The notes beneath the pieces are model-generated. The model had not been told where the DNA came from. It made no database searches and worked only from the letters and a program-made list of their open reading frames with translations. Below, piece after piece: positions 55,899-64,000 of a stretch of 64,000 bases of DNA. Positions within the stretch are counted from its first letter, which is position 1. The number at the start of each line of letters is the position of its first letter. This DNA is from Hyphomicrobiales bacterium (lineage in GTDB: Bacteria; Pseudomonadota; Alphaproteobacteria; Rhizobiales; Rhizobiaceae): contig UCMT01000024.1 of the NCBI GenBank assembly GCA_900473795.1, forward strand, positions 1 through 64,000. The letters are read 5' to 3'. The position numbers and the translations under genes are program-made.

Positions 55899-56055
55899 GA
55901 CCGCTGAAATACCGCAAATCCGCACAGTCGGGAAGCATTGCCGCCGTTTCCTCCCAACCTGTCCAACGAAATATGAGATTTGCGGCTTGCGCTTCGCAAC
56001 AAGCTATGGCAATAGGCCCTCGCTCGCGCCGGACAACACCGATCCGCCGCACGAT

Positions 56056-56130
56056 GCTGCTATAGCTCAGGGGTAGAGCACTCCCTTGGTAAGGGAGAGG
56101 CCGAGAGTTCAAATCTCTCTAGCAGCACCA
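56056..56130 (+). tRNA. tRNA-Thr (anticodon GGT)
   Basis: 75 bases including CCA. Acceptor GCTGCTA with TAGCAGC; anticodon stem CTCCC/GGGAG with loop TTGGTAA; T arm AGAGTTCAAATCTCT. It could serve as an integration site; no duplicated end was found downstream in the window. Confidence 0.97.
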
Positions 56131-56382
56131 GTTTTCTCTCAACTTTTCAATACGTTATGCGGAACCAGCGAAGAAGCCGACCCGCATGAGACGGCATGAA
56201 TGCGCGGAACATTCCATGAATTGCACGGCCTTGCACGGCTGAACCGTGCAAAAGCCGTGCACTTTGTTCTCATCTGTTCTCGTCGCGAGCCTGGCAAACA
56301 GTTGAACCTGATGGGACACGATCTCAATTTCTTAATGTGTCTCACTGTAGAGATTGCCCACAGTGCCCTGAGGGAACCTGCC

Positions 56383-56895
56383 GTGAAATTGTTCGACTGG
56401 CTGATAGGATATAAACCGGCGCCGAAGGGCGTGGGCCGCCAATCGACGGCAGCGCTTCGCAATGATCTCCTCGCCATCAATAGAAAGACTGCGCCGTTCA
56501 TCATTCGTGACGGCAAGCCGGAAGGCGTCGATCTCGTCGCGGAATGGAAGATCGTTGATGCCCGCTGGTACGAACTATTCGCCAAAGCCGGGCTGCAAAG
56601 GGTGTTCAAGGTGTTGATGAAATTCGATGCTGCCGATTGCGAAGTCCGCGCCGTCGATCAGGAATGGTCTGTCGAATGGCGCGCCGGCGTGCCCGCGCTT
56701 GCGTTGAGCGCTGATGCGTTTCGCGGTCGAAAGTGGGAAAAAAGCTTCGGCATGGCCTTCGCCTTCAAGGAGGATTTGTCCTACGGCAAGGTTTACGAAT
56801 ATCGCTTCAATACCGCCGAAATAAAGACGCCCCTAATTGACGCCGCTCATCGGGCCGGCTGGGGTTGGAGAAGCGTAGCGTTCGGGAAGTTGTGA
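56383..56895 (+). CDS. Conserved rhizobial unknown protein
   Basis: 170 residues, no signal peptide. Begins (GTG start) VKLFDWLIGYKPAPKGVGRQ and contains DARWYELFAKAGLQRVFKVL and WEKSFGMAFAFKEDLSYGKV. The GTG at 56383 has GAGGGA eight bases upstream; an earlier start would cover the tRNA-proximal leader. I recall similar proteins in other rhizobia but no function. Alone on its strand. Confidence 0.72.
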   Translation: MKLFDWLIGYKPAPKGVGRQSTAALRNDLLAINRKTAPFIIRDGKPEGVDLVAEWKIVDARWYELFAKAGLQRVFKVLMKFDAADCEVRAVDQEWSVEWRAGVPALALSADAFRGRKWEKSFGMAFAFKEDLSYGKVYEYRFNTAEIKTPLIDAAHRAGWGWRSVAFGKL

Positions 56896-56930
56896 GCCAG
56901 CGTCTAAACCGCGCCATCCCGGCCGTCCTC

Positions 56931-57002
56931 GATTCCGGCGAGGTCAGCTACAATGGCCGTGTCTCGAAGCGAGGCGGCAAGATGACAAGAACCTATCTGT
57001 GA
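56931..57002 (+). mobile_element. Remnant of an IS110-family transposase
   Basis: In one frame the sequence reads SGEVSYNGRVSKRGGKMTRT then YL and a stop, closely matching the conserved C-terminal block of IS110 transposases (SGE..-NGRISKRGD..-RTYL). No catalytic DEDD part and no terminal repeats are seen. It is a short decayed fragment. Confidence 0.65.
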
Positions 57003-57504
57003 ACGCAACAAGTTTTGCGCAACTGGTAAAACTACCAGTCGATCGTCAGGATTTTCTGAGCGTCCTGAGCGGGACCGGTTCGGTTTTGCGCACGCCGCCT
57101 CCCGCCTGCCTGCTTGACCGGCGAGAACCAGCAATGCCAGAGTAGTGATATCAATAAGTGGCGATCCAAGCAGAGGCGTATCCCTCGAATGTGCTTTCCT
57201 GCCTATAAGTCATCGATATCCTGCGTTGACCAATGTCTCAAAATTGCGTGCTTTGGTAGTAAATGGTAAAAGAATACGCGGCAAGCGCGGGGCGACTCGC
57301 CATCGCCCCTTGACCAAGTCGTTGATGACAGCGAGATTTCACGCACGTCTGCGTGGTCGAGCGGCATTGACGGTAACACTTTCCGCGATAGTTCTGAATT
57401 AACTGGCAGCTGGAATAACATGAGGCACCCAAATGTGATGCAATCTCAGGTAGATTCGTGCAAGTACTGCTTGGATGGTACACAACAGCAGGGAGAAGGC
57501 GAGA
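57003..57504. other. Intergenic stretch after the transposase remnant
   Basis: About 500 bases with stops in all frames and no convincing gene. It may hold further decayed insertion-sequence sequence that I could not align, and the promoter of the GGDEF-EAL gene. Confidence 0.4.
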
Positions 57505-59172
57505 ATGCGGGACGCTGATAGGACGTTGTCTGCTTCATCTTCGGTGGAACGTTATTCCTTCACGCAAAAAGACGAGCTCATCTCGCTCTACGACGAGAGC
57601 TTTCATCTGATCGATTGCTCGCCAAGGCACAGCAAAACATACATTATCGACTCTTTGGTCGACGCAACCCTGTGGCACGTCTATCCCGGGCTCCTGCCCC
57701 CCCAACCCAAGTCGGCTGTAGAACTCGTGCTTGCGAGCGGCGTGCCGCGGAACGTCGAAATTGCAGATGCAACAACCAGAGAGCGCCTCGCCCTGCTCAT
57801 CTTTCGCACGGCCCGCGGCATCGGGGTCGTTGAAATGGAGGGCAACGCGACCTACCGCAAGGCGTCAAGCGACAGCGACCGGGCGCTTCTCCTTCATCAG
57901 GCAACCCATGATGTTCTGACGGGATTGCCAAACCGCCGTCAATTCAGCGATCAGTTGCGGGGCACTCTGCCAGTGCCGAACGGGGCGAAGCTGGCCCTCA
58001 TGCAAATAGATCTTGATGATTTCAAACCGATCAATGACACGTTGGGCCATGGCGCGGGCGATGCCGTTCTCAAAATGGCGGCAGAGCGAATAAGGAACGT
58101 GCTTGGGGAGCGAGAAGTCGCCTACAGGCTGGCGGGCGACGAATTTGCCGTCATCCAGTGGAAAGTCGACCAGCCTGGAGAGGCGGAGCGCTTGGCTGAT
58201 GCGGTCGTCAAGGCCTTCAAGGAGCCGTTCACGGTCGAGGGCATCAATGTCTTCGTCGGCGCAAGCGTCGGCATTGCCGTCGCCCCTGGCGATGGAAACG
58301 AGATCGAGCAGTTGATGAAGGCCGCTGACATTGCGCTCTACGCGGCAAAGAAAGATGGGCGCGGTCTCGCGAGGACGTTCAGCCGCGCCATGCTGATCGT
58401 CCTGGAGCAGCGCGAAATGTTGCGCCGCAGCTTGCGGACTGCGCTGCAAGACGGGCAGTTCTTCGTTGAGTACCAGCCACTCGTGAGATTGCCCTCTTCG
58501 ATTGTAGGCTTTGAAGCGCTCTTGCGATGGCGTCATCCCATCGTGGGCCTGATCCCGCCGAGCGTCTTCATTCCCATGGCCGAGTCCGACGGCCTGATGA
58601 GCGAAATCGGGCAATGGGTGCTGGAGCAGGCCTGCCGAACGGCGACGACATGGCCCGCCCATTTCACGGTCGCCGTCAATCTTTCTTCGGCGGAGTTCTT
58701 GCGTGAAGGTTTGACGGATCGGGTCGCTCAGACACTCGATGCGGTCGGTCTGCGCGCCGATCGCCTCGAACTCGAAATCACCGAATCCGTGCTGCTGGAG
58801 CGAACGACGAACAATCTGGATAACCTCTATACGTTGAATGTACTCGGCGTTCAGATTTCACTCGATGATTTCGGAACCTATTATTCCTCTTTGAGCTACC
58901 TCAAGAATTTCCCTTTCGACACGATCAAGATCGACAAATATTTTATCAAGGATCTCGAGAGCGACGAGAAGAGCCAGACGATCGTCCGGTTTGTCATCGC
59001 ACTCGCCCATGGCCTGGGAATGCGTGTTACCGCCGAGGGCGTGGAGACGCGAGGCCAAATAACATGGCTCCAGAAGGAGGGATGCGACCAGTTGCAAGGG
59101 TATTTCCTGGGCGTCCCGATGCCCGCGGCAGCGATCGACGAATTCCTTCGCCAGTCTTCGTTAGCACTTTAG
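57505..59172 (+). CDS. GGDEF-EAL cyclic-di-GMP enzyme
   Basis: 555 residues, cytoplasmic, with an N-terminal PAS-like region (about 15-115), GGDEF domain (about 135-300) and EAL domain (about 315-550). The cyclase site reads RLAGDEFAVI, so AGDEF replaces GGDEF, a variant that often stays active. The EAL residues look complete: FEALLRWRHP, VNLSSAEF, LELEITES, DDFGT, IKIDKYF, AEGVET; the loop after DDFGT has YY instead of GY. Bifunctional synthesis and hydrolysis is possible. AGAAGG precedes the ATG. It ends 162 bases before the next operon and might be co-transcribed. Confidence 0.92.
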   Translation: MRDADRTLSASSSVERYSFTQKDELISLYDESFHLIDCSPRHSKTYIIDSLVDATLWHVYPGLLPPQPKSAVELVLASGVPRNVEIADATTRERLALLIFRTARGIGVVEMEGNATYRKASSDSDRALLLHQATHDVLTGLPNRRQFSDQLRGTLPVPNGAKLALMQIDLDDFKPINDTLGHGAGDAVLKMAAERIRNVLGEREVAYRLAGDEFAVIQWKVDQPGEAERLADAVVKAFKEPFTVEGINVFVGASVGIAVAPGDGNEIEQLMKAADIALYAAKKDGRGLARTFSRAMLIVLEQREMLRRSLRTALQDGQFFVEYQPLVRLPSSIVGFEALLRWRHPIVGLIPPSVFIPMAESDGLMSEIGQWVLEQACRTATTWPAHFTVAVNLSSAEFLREGLTDRVAQTLDAVGLRADRLELEITESVLLERTTNNLDNLYTLNVLGVQISLDDFGTYYSSLSYLKNFPFDTIKIDKYFIKDLESDEKSQTIVRFVIALAHGLGMRVTAEGVETRGQITWLQKEGCDQLQGYFLGVPMPAAAIDEFLRQSSLAL

Positions 59173-59334
59173 TAGCAGGACTTGCAGCACCCTGCCGTCT
59201 GTGCGAGATCCGAGACTGGAAAACGGAGCCGGTGCGGCGGGTTCATATCCTGGCCGCACCTCGAGCGGGTTAGAAACCGGCGTGAGGGTATTGAAACGCC
59301 GCGGCAGAGTTCGACTCGTGGAGAAGGAAACGGC

Positions 59335-59850
59335 ATGCATGTAGCCGAAAAAGAGCCGGAAGCAGCCTTCGAGCCCTTGCTTCAGCTTGAGATGGAGATG
59401 GGAACCTTTCTTTCGGATTGGCACCATTGCGATCAGTTGTCTACCTTCGTGGCCCGGATGATCAGTCACAACCGGACAGATCCTGTTCGCCATTCGAACT
59501 TCTTTTCATCGGCGCTCAACGAACTCCTGGAGGTCTTGTTTCGCGGTGGCTCTCCCGACGGTCAGATCGGCTGTGCAGTCTATCGGCACGGTCCGACGGA
59601 ACGGGTGAAACTGACGTTCCCATGCCCTCCGCGCCAGCGGCATTTTCTGAATGAAGCTGTGGCGAAAGCGCGCCGGGGGGACGCACTTGCGCGCTATCTC
59701 GATTCCATTTCGACCGACCAGGCACCAACCCGGGATGCCGTTCTCCTGGACCTCACGATCAACTTCGACGCTCTGATTCACCTGGAAGACAGCGCTCCCT
59801 CGTCGATAACGCTCGTTGTGGATTTGCCGCTTGAAGGAATTGTGACTTGA
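59335..59850 (+). CDS. Degenerate GHKL/RsbW-like protein
   Basis: 171 residues, soluble. It aligns by eye with the kinase at 63386: SNFFSSALNELLEVLFRGG matches the N-box region VGYLTNELIENAVKF, and HFLNEAVAKARRGDALARYL matches FQHLLSEITTGDPGDLLLER. The Asn that binds Mg-ATP is replaced (ELLEV), and the glycine-rich ATP lid seen at 143-150 of the kinase is missing, so catalysis is unlikely. A scaffold or decoy role is inferred. GAAGGAAACGGC precedes the ATG at 59335. The next gene overlaps by four bases. Confidence 0.75.
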   Translation: MHVAEKEPEAAFEPLLQLEMEMGTFLSDWHHCDQLSTFVARMISHNRTDPVRHSNFFSSALNELLEVLFRGGSPDGQIGCAVYRHGPTERVKLTFPCPPRQRHFLNEAVAKARRGDALARYLDSISTDQAPTRDAVLLDLTINFDALIHLEDSAPSSITLVVDLPLEGIVT

Positions 59851-61025
59851 GTTCGGTAAACCCTCCCGCTCCCTTCAGGGCAGAGTTCGACGCCAACAGC
59901 CAAGAGTTTTCTCTTGCCGGCGTGGTTCGACCGCGTTCGATCGACGAGATCGCAATGAGCATATCGATGCTGAAGGAGGCGATCGAAGAGGTGCGCGGCG
60001 TCCTCTACATCAATGTGAAGCGCCTCATTCAAATGAACAACACCGCTTTTCACGCCTTTGTGCGGGTGGTTCTCGATGCCTGCCGGGCGCGGTCGGATCT
60101 TCGCTTCGTGATCATCACCTCGAGCGTCGTCGGTTGGACCACACGGATGTTTGCACATCTGAACAAGCTCGAGCCGCAAATAACCGTCGAGGTCTACGAC
60201 TCCAAATTCTACCCTGGCCAGAACTTCGTGGAAAACACGAGCTTTATTCCCATACTGCGCACGCAAACCAAGATGACGTGGCGCCACGAGCGCACAATCC
60301 TTCCTCGTCACGGCATGCGCCCCGGAATCGTGATGGCGGACATCTGCTGCGGTATCGGTGATTTCGCCGTGCTCGTCCAAAAGGAGTTCCAGCCGGCGCG
60401 AATTGTGGCGCTCGATCATTCGAGGGCAAGTCTTGCTTATGCGCGCGACGTGGCAGCCGGTTTCGGTATCACCGATATCGAATATACCTATGGCGACGCA
60501 TCCGAGATGTTGCTCGAGGACAATCAGTTCGACTTGGTGAGCTGCCGTCATTCGCTGCAGATATTCAATCGGCCAGACGTGCTGCTCGGGGAGCTTTACA
60601 GGATTTGCAAGCCCGGCGGGCGGGTGTACGTAACCAACGAGAAAAACTCGCATTGTCTCGGCGAGCCTCGATCACAGAGCATTCAATGGACGTATAACGA
60701 GGTCGCGAAACTGTTCAGCCATTTCGAAATGGATGTGGAGCTAGGCCCCAAAAGCCGCCGGTATCTCGCCGACGCCGGCTTCGAAGACATCATCGTCGAG
60801 TCATTCATGGTCACCAATCTGGACGGCGACCCGCGGGACTTCGCCGACGTCATCATGGCCTGGGAAAATGTCTATGCCGGCGAAATGGCCGTGAAGCGTG
60901 GAGATGGTGCTGAATTCATTCAGCGCTTCCGCCAAGGTTTCCAGGACCATATCTTCGCTGCCCTCCATCCCAAAGGCTATGCCGGCTGGCCGATCTGGGT
61001 GGCGTCGGGACGTAAGCCTCAATGA
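59847..61025 (+). CDS. STAS-like domain fused to a SAM-dependent methyltransferase
   Basis: 392 residues from a TTG start, supported by GAAGGA eight bases upstream and by the TTGA overlap with the previous stop. Residues about 5-115 look like an anti-sigma-antagonist STAS-type domain: FDANSQEFSLAGVVRPRSID, then VLYINVKRLIQMNNTAFHAF, with a Thr where such proteins are phosphorylated. Residues about 150-390 are a class I methyltransferase with motif I at about 163 (ADICCGIGDFAVLV), the acidic residue in RIVALDHS, and RPDVLLGELYRICKPGGRVY typical of UbiE-type enzymes. The methyl acceptor is unknown. Its stop overlaps the next start (ATGA). Confidence 0.82.
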   Translation: MSSVNPPAPFRAEFDANSQEFSLAGVVRPRSIDEIAMSISMLKEAIEEVRGVLYINVKRLIQMNNTAFHAFVRVVLDACRARSDLRFVIITSSVVGWTTRMFAHLNKLEPQITVEVYDSKFYPGQNFVENTSFIPILRTQTKMTWRHERTILPRHGMRPGIVMADICCGIGDFAVLVQKEFQPARIVALDHSRASLAYARDVAAGFGITDIEYTYGDASEMLLEDNQFDLVSCRHSLQIFNRPDVLLGELYRICKPGGRVYVTNEKNSHCLGEPRSQSIQWTYNEVAKLFSHFEMDVELGPKSRRYLADAGFEDIIVESFMVTNLDGDPRDFADVIMAWENVYAGEMAVKRGDGAEFIQRFRQGFQDHIFAALHPKGYAGWPIWVASGRKPQ

Positions 61026-63382
61026 ACGCACCTCTGCACCACACCCCCCGTCTTGGCCTGCGCTCATTCCGCGCCAAGTTCGTCCTTGTCGTTGGCGGCG
61101 CCGTGCTGTTCGATCTGCTCGTCAGTGGCGGCCTTGCACTCTGGAACGTCCAGAGGCTCTCGCGCGATGCCACGGCGGAGGTGGGCCAAGGGTTGGAACG
61201 GGCCAACCAGGACTACATCCGCTCCTACGCGGAAACGACAGCGGCCCGCGTCAATCTGCTGCTGGCTCAGGTCCATTCCGATGTCGGCACTCTGGCCGGC
61301 GTCCTGCAGGCGCAGATCGACCATCCGGCAAGGGAGGCCCAGATCGGGGAAGCGATGGTCCGCGGCGCCCCCGAAGCGGTTAACGTCGTCTATGATGAGA
61401 AGGGGCGATGGGCGCAGAATCGACCTGGACCTCTCTCCGTTGTCAGCGTCTGGGGATATCTTCTCGATTCAAATCATAAGCCGCTTCCCAAAGTTCAGGC
61501 GGAGATCGAAAACAGCGCCGTCCTGGACCTCGTCGCGCCGAGCCTGCTGGCAAACGGTCAATCGAAGCTGCAGATGTATTATATAGGCCCGAGGGAACGG
61601 CCGATCTTCAGGACAGCGCCTTATACGAATCAGGCCCAGACGTTCGACAGGCTCTATCCGGGGCACAACGAGGCGGACTTCTGGACCTTCTTCTTCCCGG
61701 GTCTTTACGAGTCGTGGCAACAGTGGGCTCAGGATCCAGGCCTGCGCCCGGTAAGCAACGACATTACCCAAACGGCACCGTACACGGACGCGATCACCGG
61801 CAAGCTCATCGTCAGTTTCTTCCGGCCGCTGTGGACCGGCGATCGCAAGGGCGTGGCGGGTGCCGCCGGCGCGGATATTACGCTCGATCAGCTGGCCGAA
61901 ATCGTCGAGAATGTCAAAGTGGCCGATAACGGTTTCGGTTTCCTGACGATGTCCGACGGCAATGTCGTCGCCATCAACCCGGTCGGAGAGAAGGTGATCG
62001 GTCTTCGGTCATCGAGCGCCGCGAACAGCGAAGGCGTGACCGGTCTCGACCGCTCTCTGCGCAGGAGCGCACAGCCGCAGATCGCGCAATTGCCGTTGGA
62101 TCAGGACGGCTCATTGCAACACATAATGCTCGACGAAAACGGCGAGAAGGTACCCTACCTGGTCGTCTTGAAGCAGCTACAGCCGACAAACCTGTGGGGA
62201 TCCGGCCCTGTTGGGCGCGAAACCATGTCGCTTGGCATCGTCGTGCCCGAACGCGAAATCTATGCCTCCCTGTTTGCTGCGCAGGCGAAAATCTCAGAGG
62301 CCACGAACCGGATCCTGGTCTACCAGATCCTGGCGCTGCTCGTATCTCTGCTTTTCGTGATTAGCGCGGTGTTCGCGATATCCAAGCGGATTACCGGCGG
62401 CATCAGCGCGCTCGCCGGTGCAGCCAAGCGCATTCAGCTCAAGGACTATTCCGTCAGGGTTGATATACCGAGCCGCGACGAGGTCGGCGAGGCCGGCGCC
62501 GCCTTCAATCGCATGGCGGAGCAGATCAGTTTTCATACCGAGAATCTTGAACAGCTGGTGGAGGATCGCACGCGGGAGATCGAAGAGGCGAACCTGCAGA
62601 TCTCGGCATTGAACACGCAGTTGCGCAGCGAGAATTTGCGTCTCGGCGCGGAACTGGACGTCGCCCGCCGCATCCAGATGATGGTCCTGCCCAAGGCTGG
62701 CGAACTCCAGGAAATCAAGGACATGGAGATTGCAGCCTACATGCGGCCCGCCGATGAAGTCGGAGGCGACTACTATGATGTACTCAAAGATGGTGAGCGC
62801 CTGAAAATCGGCATCGGCGATGTCACCGGGCATGGCCTGGAGAGCGGCGTATTGATGTTGATGGTGCAGTCGGTTGCGCGGGCTCTGCAGGAAGCGGGCG
62901 ACATGGACCCGTCGCAATTCCTCAATTCCGTAAACCGTGCCATCTACAAGAATATTGTCAGAACCAACACCAACAAGCATCTGTCCCTCGCCTTCCTGGA
63001 CTATGAGGAAGGACGCCTGACGCTTTCCGGCCAGCACGAGGAGCTCATCGTGGTTCGGAAGTTCGGCCTGGTGGAGCGGATCGACACCCTTGATCTCGGT
63101 TTGCCGATTGGCCTGGAAGCGGATATCTCGGCATTCGTGGCCACTCGGGAAATCGCGTTCGGCCATGGTGATATGATCATTCTTCACACCGACGGTGTCA
63201 CGGAAGCAGAGAACCGGGACGGCGAGCTTTTTGGCATAGAGCGGTTGTGCGAGAGCGCGCGGCGGCGATACGGGCGAAGCGCCGAAGACGTCAAATTGGG
63301 AATCATCGAGGATCTGATGGCACATATCGGCACACATAAGATTCACGACGATATCACTCTCGTTGTCATGAGACACAGGTGA
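61022..63382 (+). CDS. Cache-HAMP-PP2C membrane phosphatase (SiaA/RsbU-like)
   Basis: 786 residues. First membrane helix at about 20-41, a large periplasmic double-Cache sensor (about 45-425), second helix at about 430-453, HAMP (about 452-506), a coiled coil (506-545) and a C-terminal SpoIIE/PP2C phosphatase (about 560-786). All metal ligands look intact: GGDYYD, GDVTGHG, HTDGVTEAEN and DDITLVVM. Such enzymes dephosphorylate STAS antagonists in response to an outside signal, as SiaA does. It is translationally coupled to the methyltransferase gene and four bases from the kinase gene. Confidence 0.93.
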   Translation: MNAPLHHTPRLGLRSFRAKFVLVVGGAVLFDLLVSGGLALWNVQRLSRDATAEVGQGLERANQDYIRSYAETTAARVNLLLAQVHSDVGTLAGVLQAQIDHPAREAQIGEAMVRGAPEAVNVVYDEKGRWAQNRPGPLSVVSVWGYLLDSNHKPLPKVQAEIENSAVLDLVAPSLLANGQSKLQMYYIGPRERPIFRTAPYTNQAQTFDRLYPGHNEADFWTFFFPGLYESWQQWAQDPGLRPVSNDITQTAPYTDAITGKLIVSFFRPLWTGDRKGVAGAAGADITLDQLAEIVENVKVADNGFGFLTMSDGNVVAINPVGEKVIGLRSSSAANSEGVTGLDRSLRRSAQPQIAQLPLDQDGSLQHIMLDENGEKVPYLVVLKQLQPTNLWGSGPVGRETMSLGIVVPEREIYASLFAAQAKISEATNRILVYQILALLVSLLFVISAVFAISKRITGGISALAGAAKRIQLKDYSVRVDIPSRDEVGEAGAAFNRMAEQISFHTENLEQLVEDRTREIEEANLQISALNTQLRSENLRLGAELDVARRIQMMVLPKAGELQEIKDMEIAAYMRPADEVGGDYYDVLKDGERLKIGIGDVTGHGLESGVLMLMVQSVARALQEAGDMDPSQFLNSVNRAIYKNIVRTNTNKHLSLAFLDYEEGRLTLSGQHEELIVVRKFGLVERIDTLDLGLPIGLEADISAFVATREIAFGHGDMIILHTDGVTEAENRDGELFGIERLCESARRRYGRSAEDVKLGIIEDLMAHIGTHKIHDDITLVVMRHR

Positions 63383-63385
63383 GCG

Positions 63386-63946
63386 ATGACGACCTTATAT
63401 GGATTGGCAGACCTGACGATCGAAACGGGCGAACATGTCACACGACTTCGCCTGTTCGAAGGACCACTGGATCTCAGCTTCAAACACTGCGCGATCACGT
63501 CGGATTTTGTCGCAGAGTTCGTCGCCTTGCGCTACCGGGCGTCCCGCAGTCTCTACAGAGAGGTGCGCCACAACGTTGGCTACCTGACCAACGAGCTGAT
63601 AGAAAATGCCGTGAAATTCCGTGTGGGCGGTGAAATTCTTGTGGAGGCCTCGATCGAGGCCAACACCTTTCGTACAAAGGTCTCCAATTTCATCGACAAG
63701 ACAGCGGCCCAGCAGTTCCAACATTTGCTTTCAGAAATCACGACCGGCGATCCCGGAGACCTTCTTTTAGAACGGATCGAAGCGAATGCAATGCATGTGA
63801 GCACGACCACTTCAGGGCTTGGACTTCTGACGCTCATGAGCGATTATGGTGCTCACTTTGCGTGGGTTTTTGGTTCCAGGGAACAGGACAGCAAAATCCC
63901 GCTGGAAACCTATGCGTCTATCACGGTCCCCGACATCTCGAACTGA
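63386..63946 (+). CDS. GHKL/RsbW-type serine kinase (slr1658-like)
   Basis: 186 residues. N-terminal beta-rich part (1-50), helix with the N-box NELIENAVKF (about 70-79), and a glycine-rich segment SGLGLLTLMSDYG (about 143-155). These are the boxes of anti-sigma-factor kinases. I recognise it as like the family named after Synechocystis slr1658, which is found next to slr1659-type STAS proteins. It should phosphorylate the STAS protein encoded just downstream; a sigma or other partner is unknown. AGGTGAGCG precedes the ATG. Confidence 0.82.
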   Translation: MTTLYGLADLTIETGEHVTRLRLFEGPLDLSFKHCAITSDFVAEFVALRYRASRSLYREVRHNVGYLTNELIENAVKFRVGGEILVEASIEANTFRTKVSNFIDKTAAQQFQHLLSEITTGDPGDLLLERIEANAMHVSTTTSGLGLLTLMSDYGAHFAWVFGSREQDSKIPLETYASITVPDISN

Positions 63947-63958
63947 TGGGCACACAAC

Positions 63959-64000
63959 ATGGAAATCAAGGACGAAGAATATCGCGTCTGGTCGGAAGAC
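63959..64000 (+). CDS. Start of a STAS-like antagonist (slr1659-like), cut by the window end
   Basis: Only 14 codons are visible, reading MEIKDEEYRVWSED. This matches the beginning of slr1659-type proteins, which are STAS-domain partners of slr1658-type kinases. It lies 12 bases after the kinase stop. The short piece is weak evidence alone, but the context makes it likely. Confidence 0.6.
   Translation, partial: MEIKDEEYRVWSED

Noticed and set aside
57203-57483. Open frames of 72-81 codons after the transposase remnant
   Set aside because: No ribosome site, no recognisable protein, and they sit in apparently decayed sequence.
56056-57504. A genomic island integrated at tRNA-Thr
   Set aside because: No integrase gene and no repeated tRNA end was found in the window; only the transposase remnant points to mobile DNA.

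Overview
The window looks like chromosomal DNA of a Rhizobiaceae alphaproteobacterium (Agrobacterium, Rhizobium or Sinorhizobium relatives). The grounds are the VisN/VisR flagellar master regulators, a MotE-type motor protein, a chemotaxis operon in the Sinorhizobium order (icpA-cheS-cheY1-cheA-cheW-cheR-cheB-cheY2-cheD-cheT), a rhizobial-type rha locus, a GlnII glutamine synthetase and the murA/hisD/infA/maf/yacG block. Everything here comes from reading the sequence and from family knowledge; no database search was run.

Layout. (1) 1-22.4 kb, flagellum: two flagellin paralogs; a long leftward series flgB-flgC-fliE-flgG-flgA-flgI-motE-flgH-fliL-fliP; a second leftward group DUF1217-flgF-fliI-unknown; a rightward motA-fliM-fliN-fliG group with its own terminator, then flhB and an unknown gene; leftward visN-visR behind an unusually long leader; and fliF. 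(2) 22.4-31.0 kb, the ten-gene chemotaxis operon, led by a soluble globin-type chemoreceptor whose expected haem-ligand histidine is replaced by Glu. (3) 31.8-42.8 kb, L-rhamnose use: a leftward rhaR-S-T-P-Q-U-K set (repressor, ABC importer, mutarotase, kinase) divergent from rhaD-rhaI (aldolase/dehydrogenase, isomerase), with a nested inverted-repeat operator between them. (4) 42.9-49.8 kb, small membrane and stress proteins, a YbaK protein, glnII behind a clear sigma-54 promoter, a class III adenylate cyclase, and a run of small membrane proteins. (5) 49.8-56.1 kb, housekeeping: tRNA-Phe, yacG, maf, infA, a low-molecular-weight phosphatase, UPF0262, hisD, DUF2948, murA, tRNA-Thr. (6) 56.4-64.0 kb, an accessory-looking end: an unknown gene, a remnant of an IS110-type transposase, a GGDEF-EAL protein, then a tightly packed signalling operon that runs off the right edge.

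The most interesting part is that last operon (59335 to beyond 64000). It encodes a degenerate GHKL-like protein, a STAS-like domain fused to a SAM-dependent methyltransferase, a Cache-HAMP-PP2C membrane phosphatase, an intact GHKL/RsbW-type kinase related to the degenerate one, and the start of a second STAS-like antagonist. I read it as a duplicated partner-switching module in which one of the two switch pairs carries a methyltransferase as a possible output. That interpretation is inference; the gene order, overlaps and motifs are visible in the sequence.
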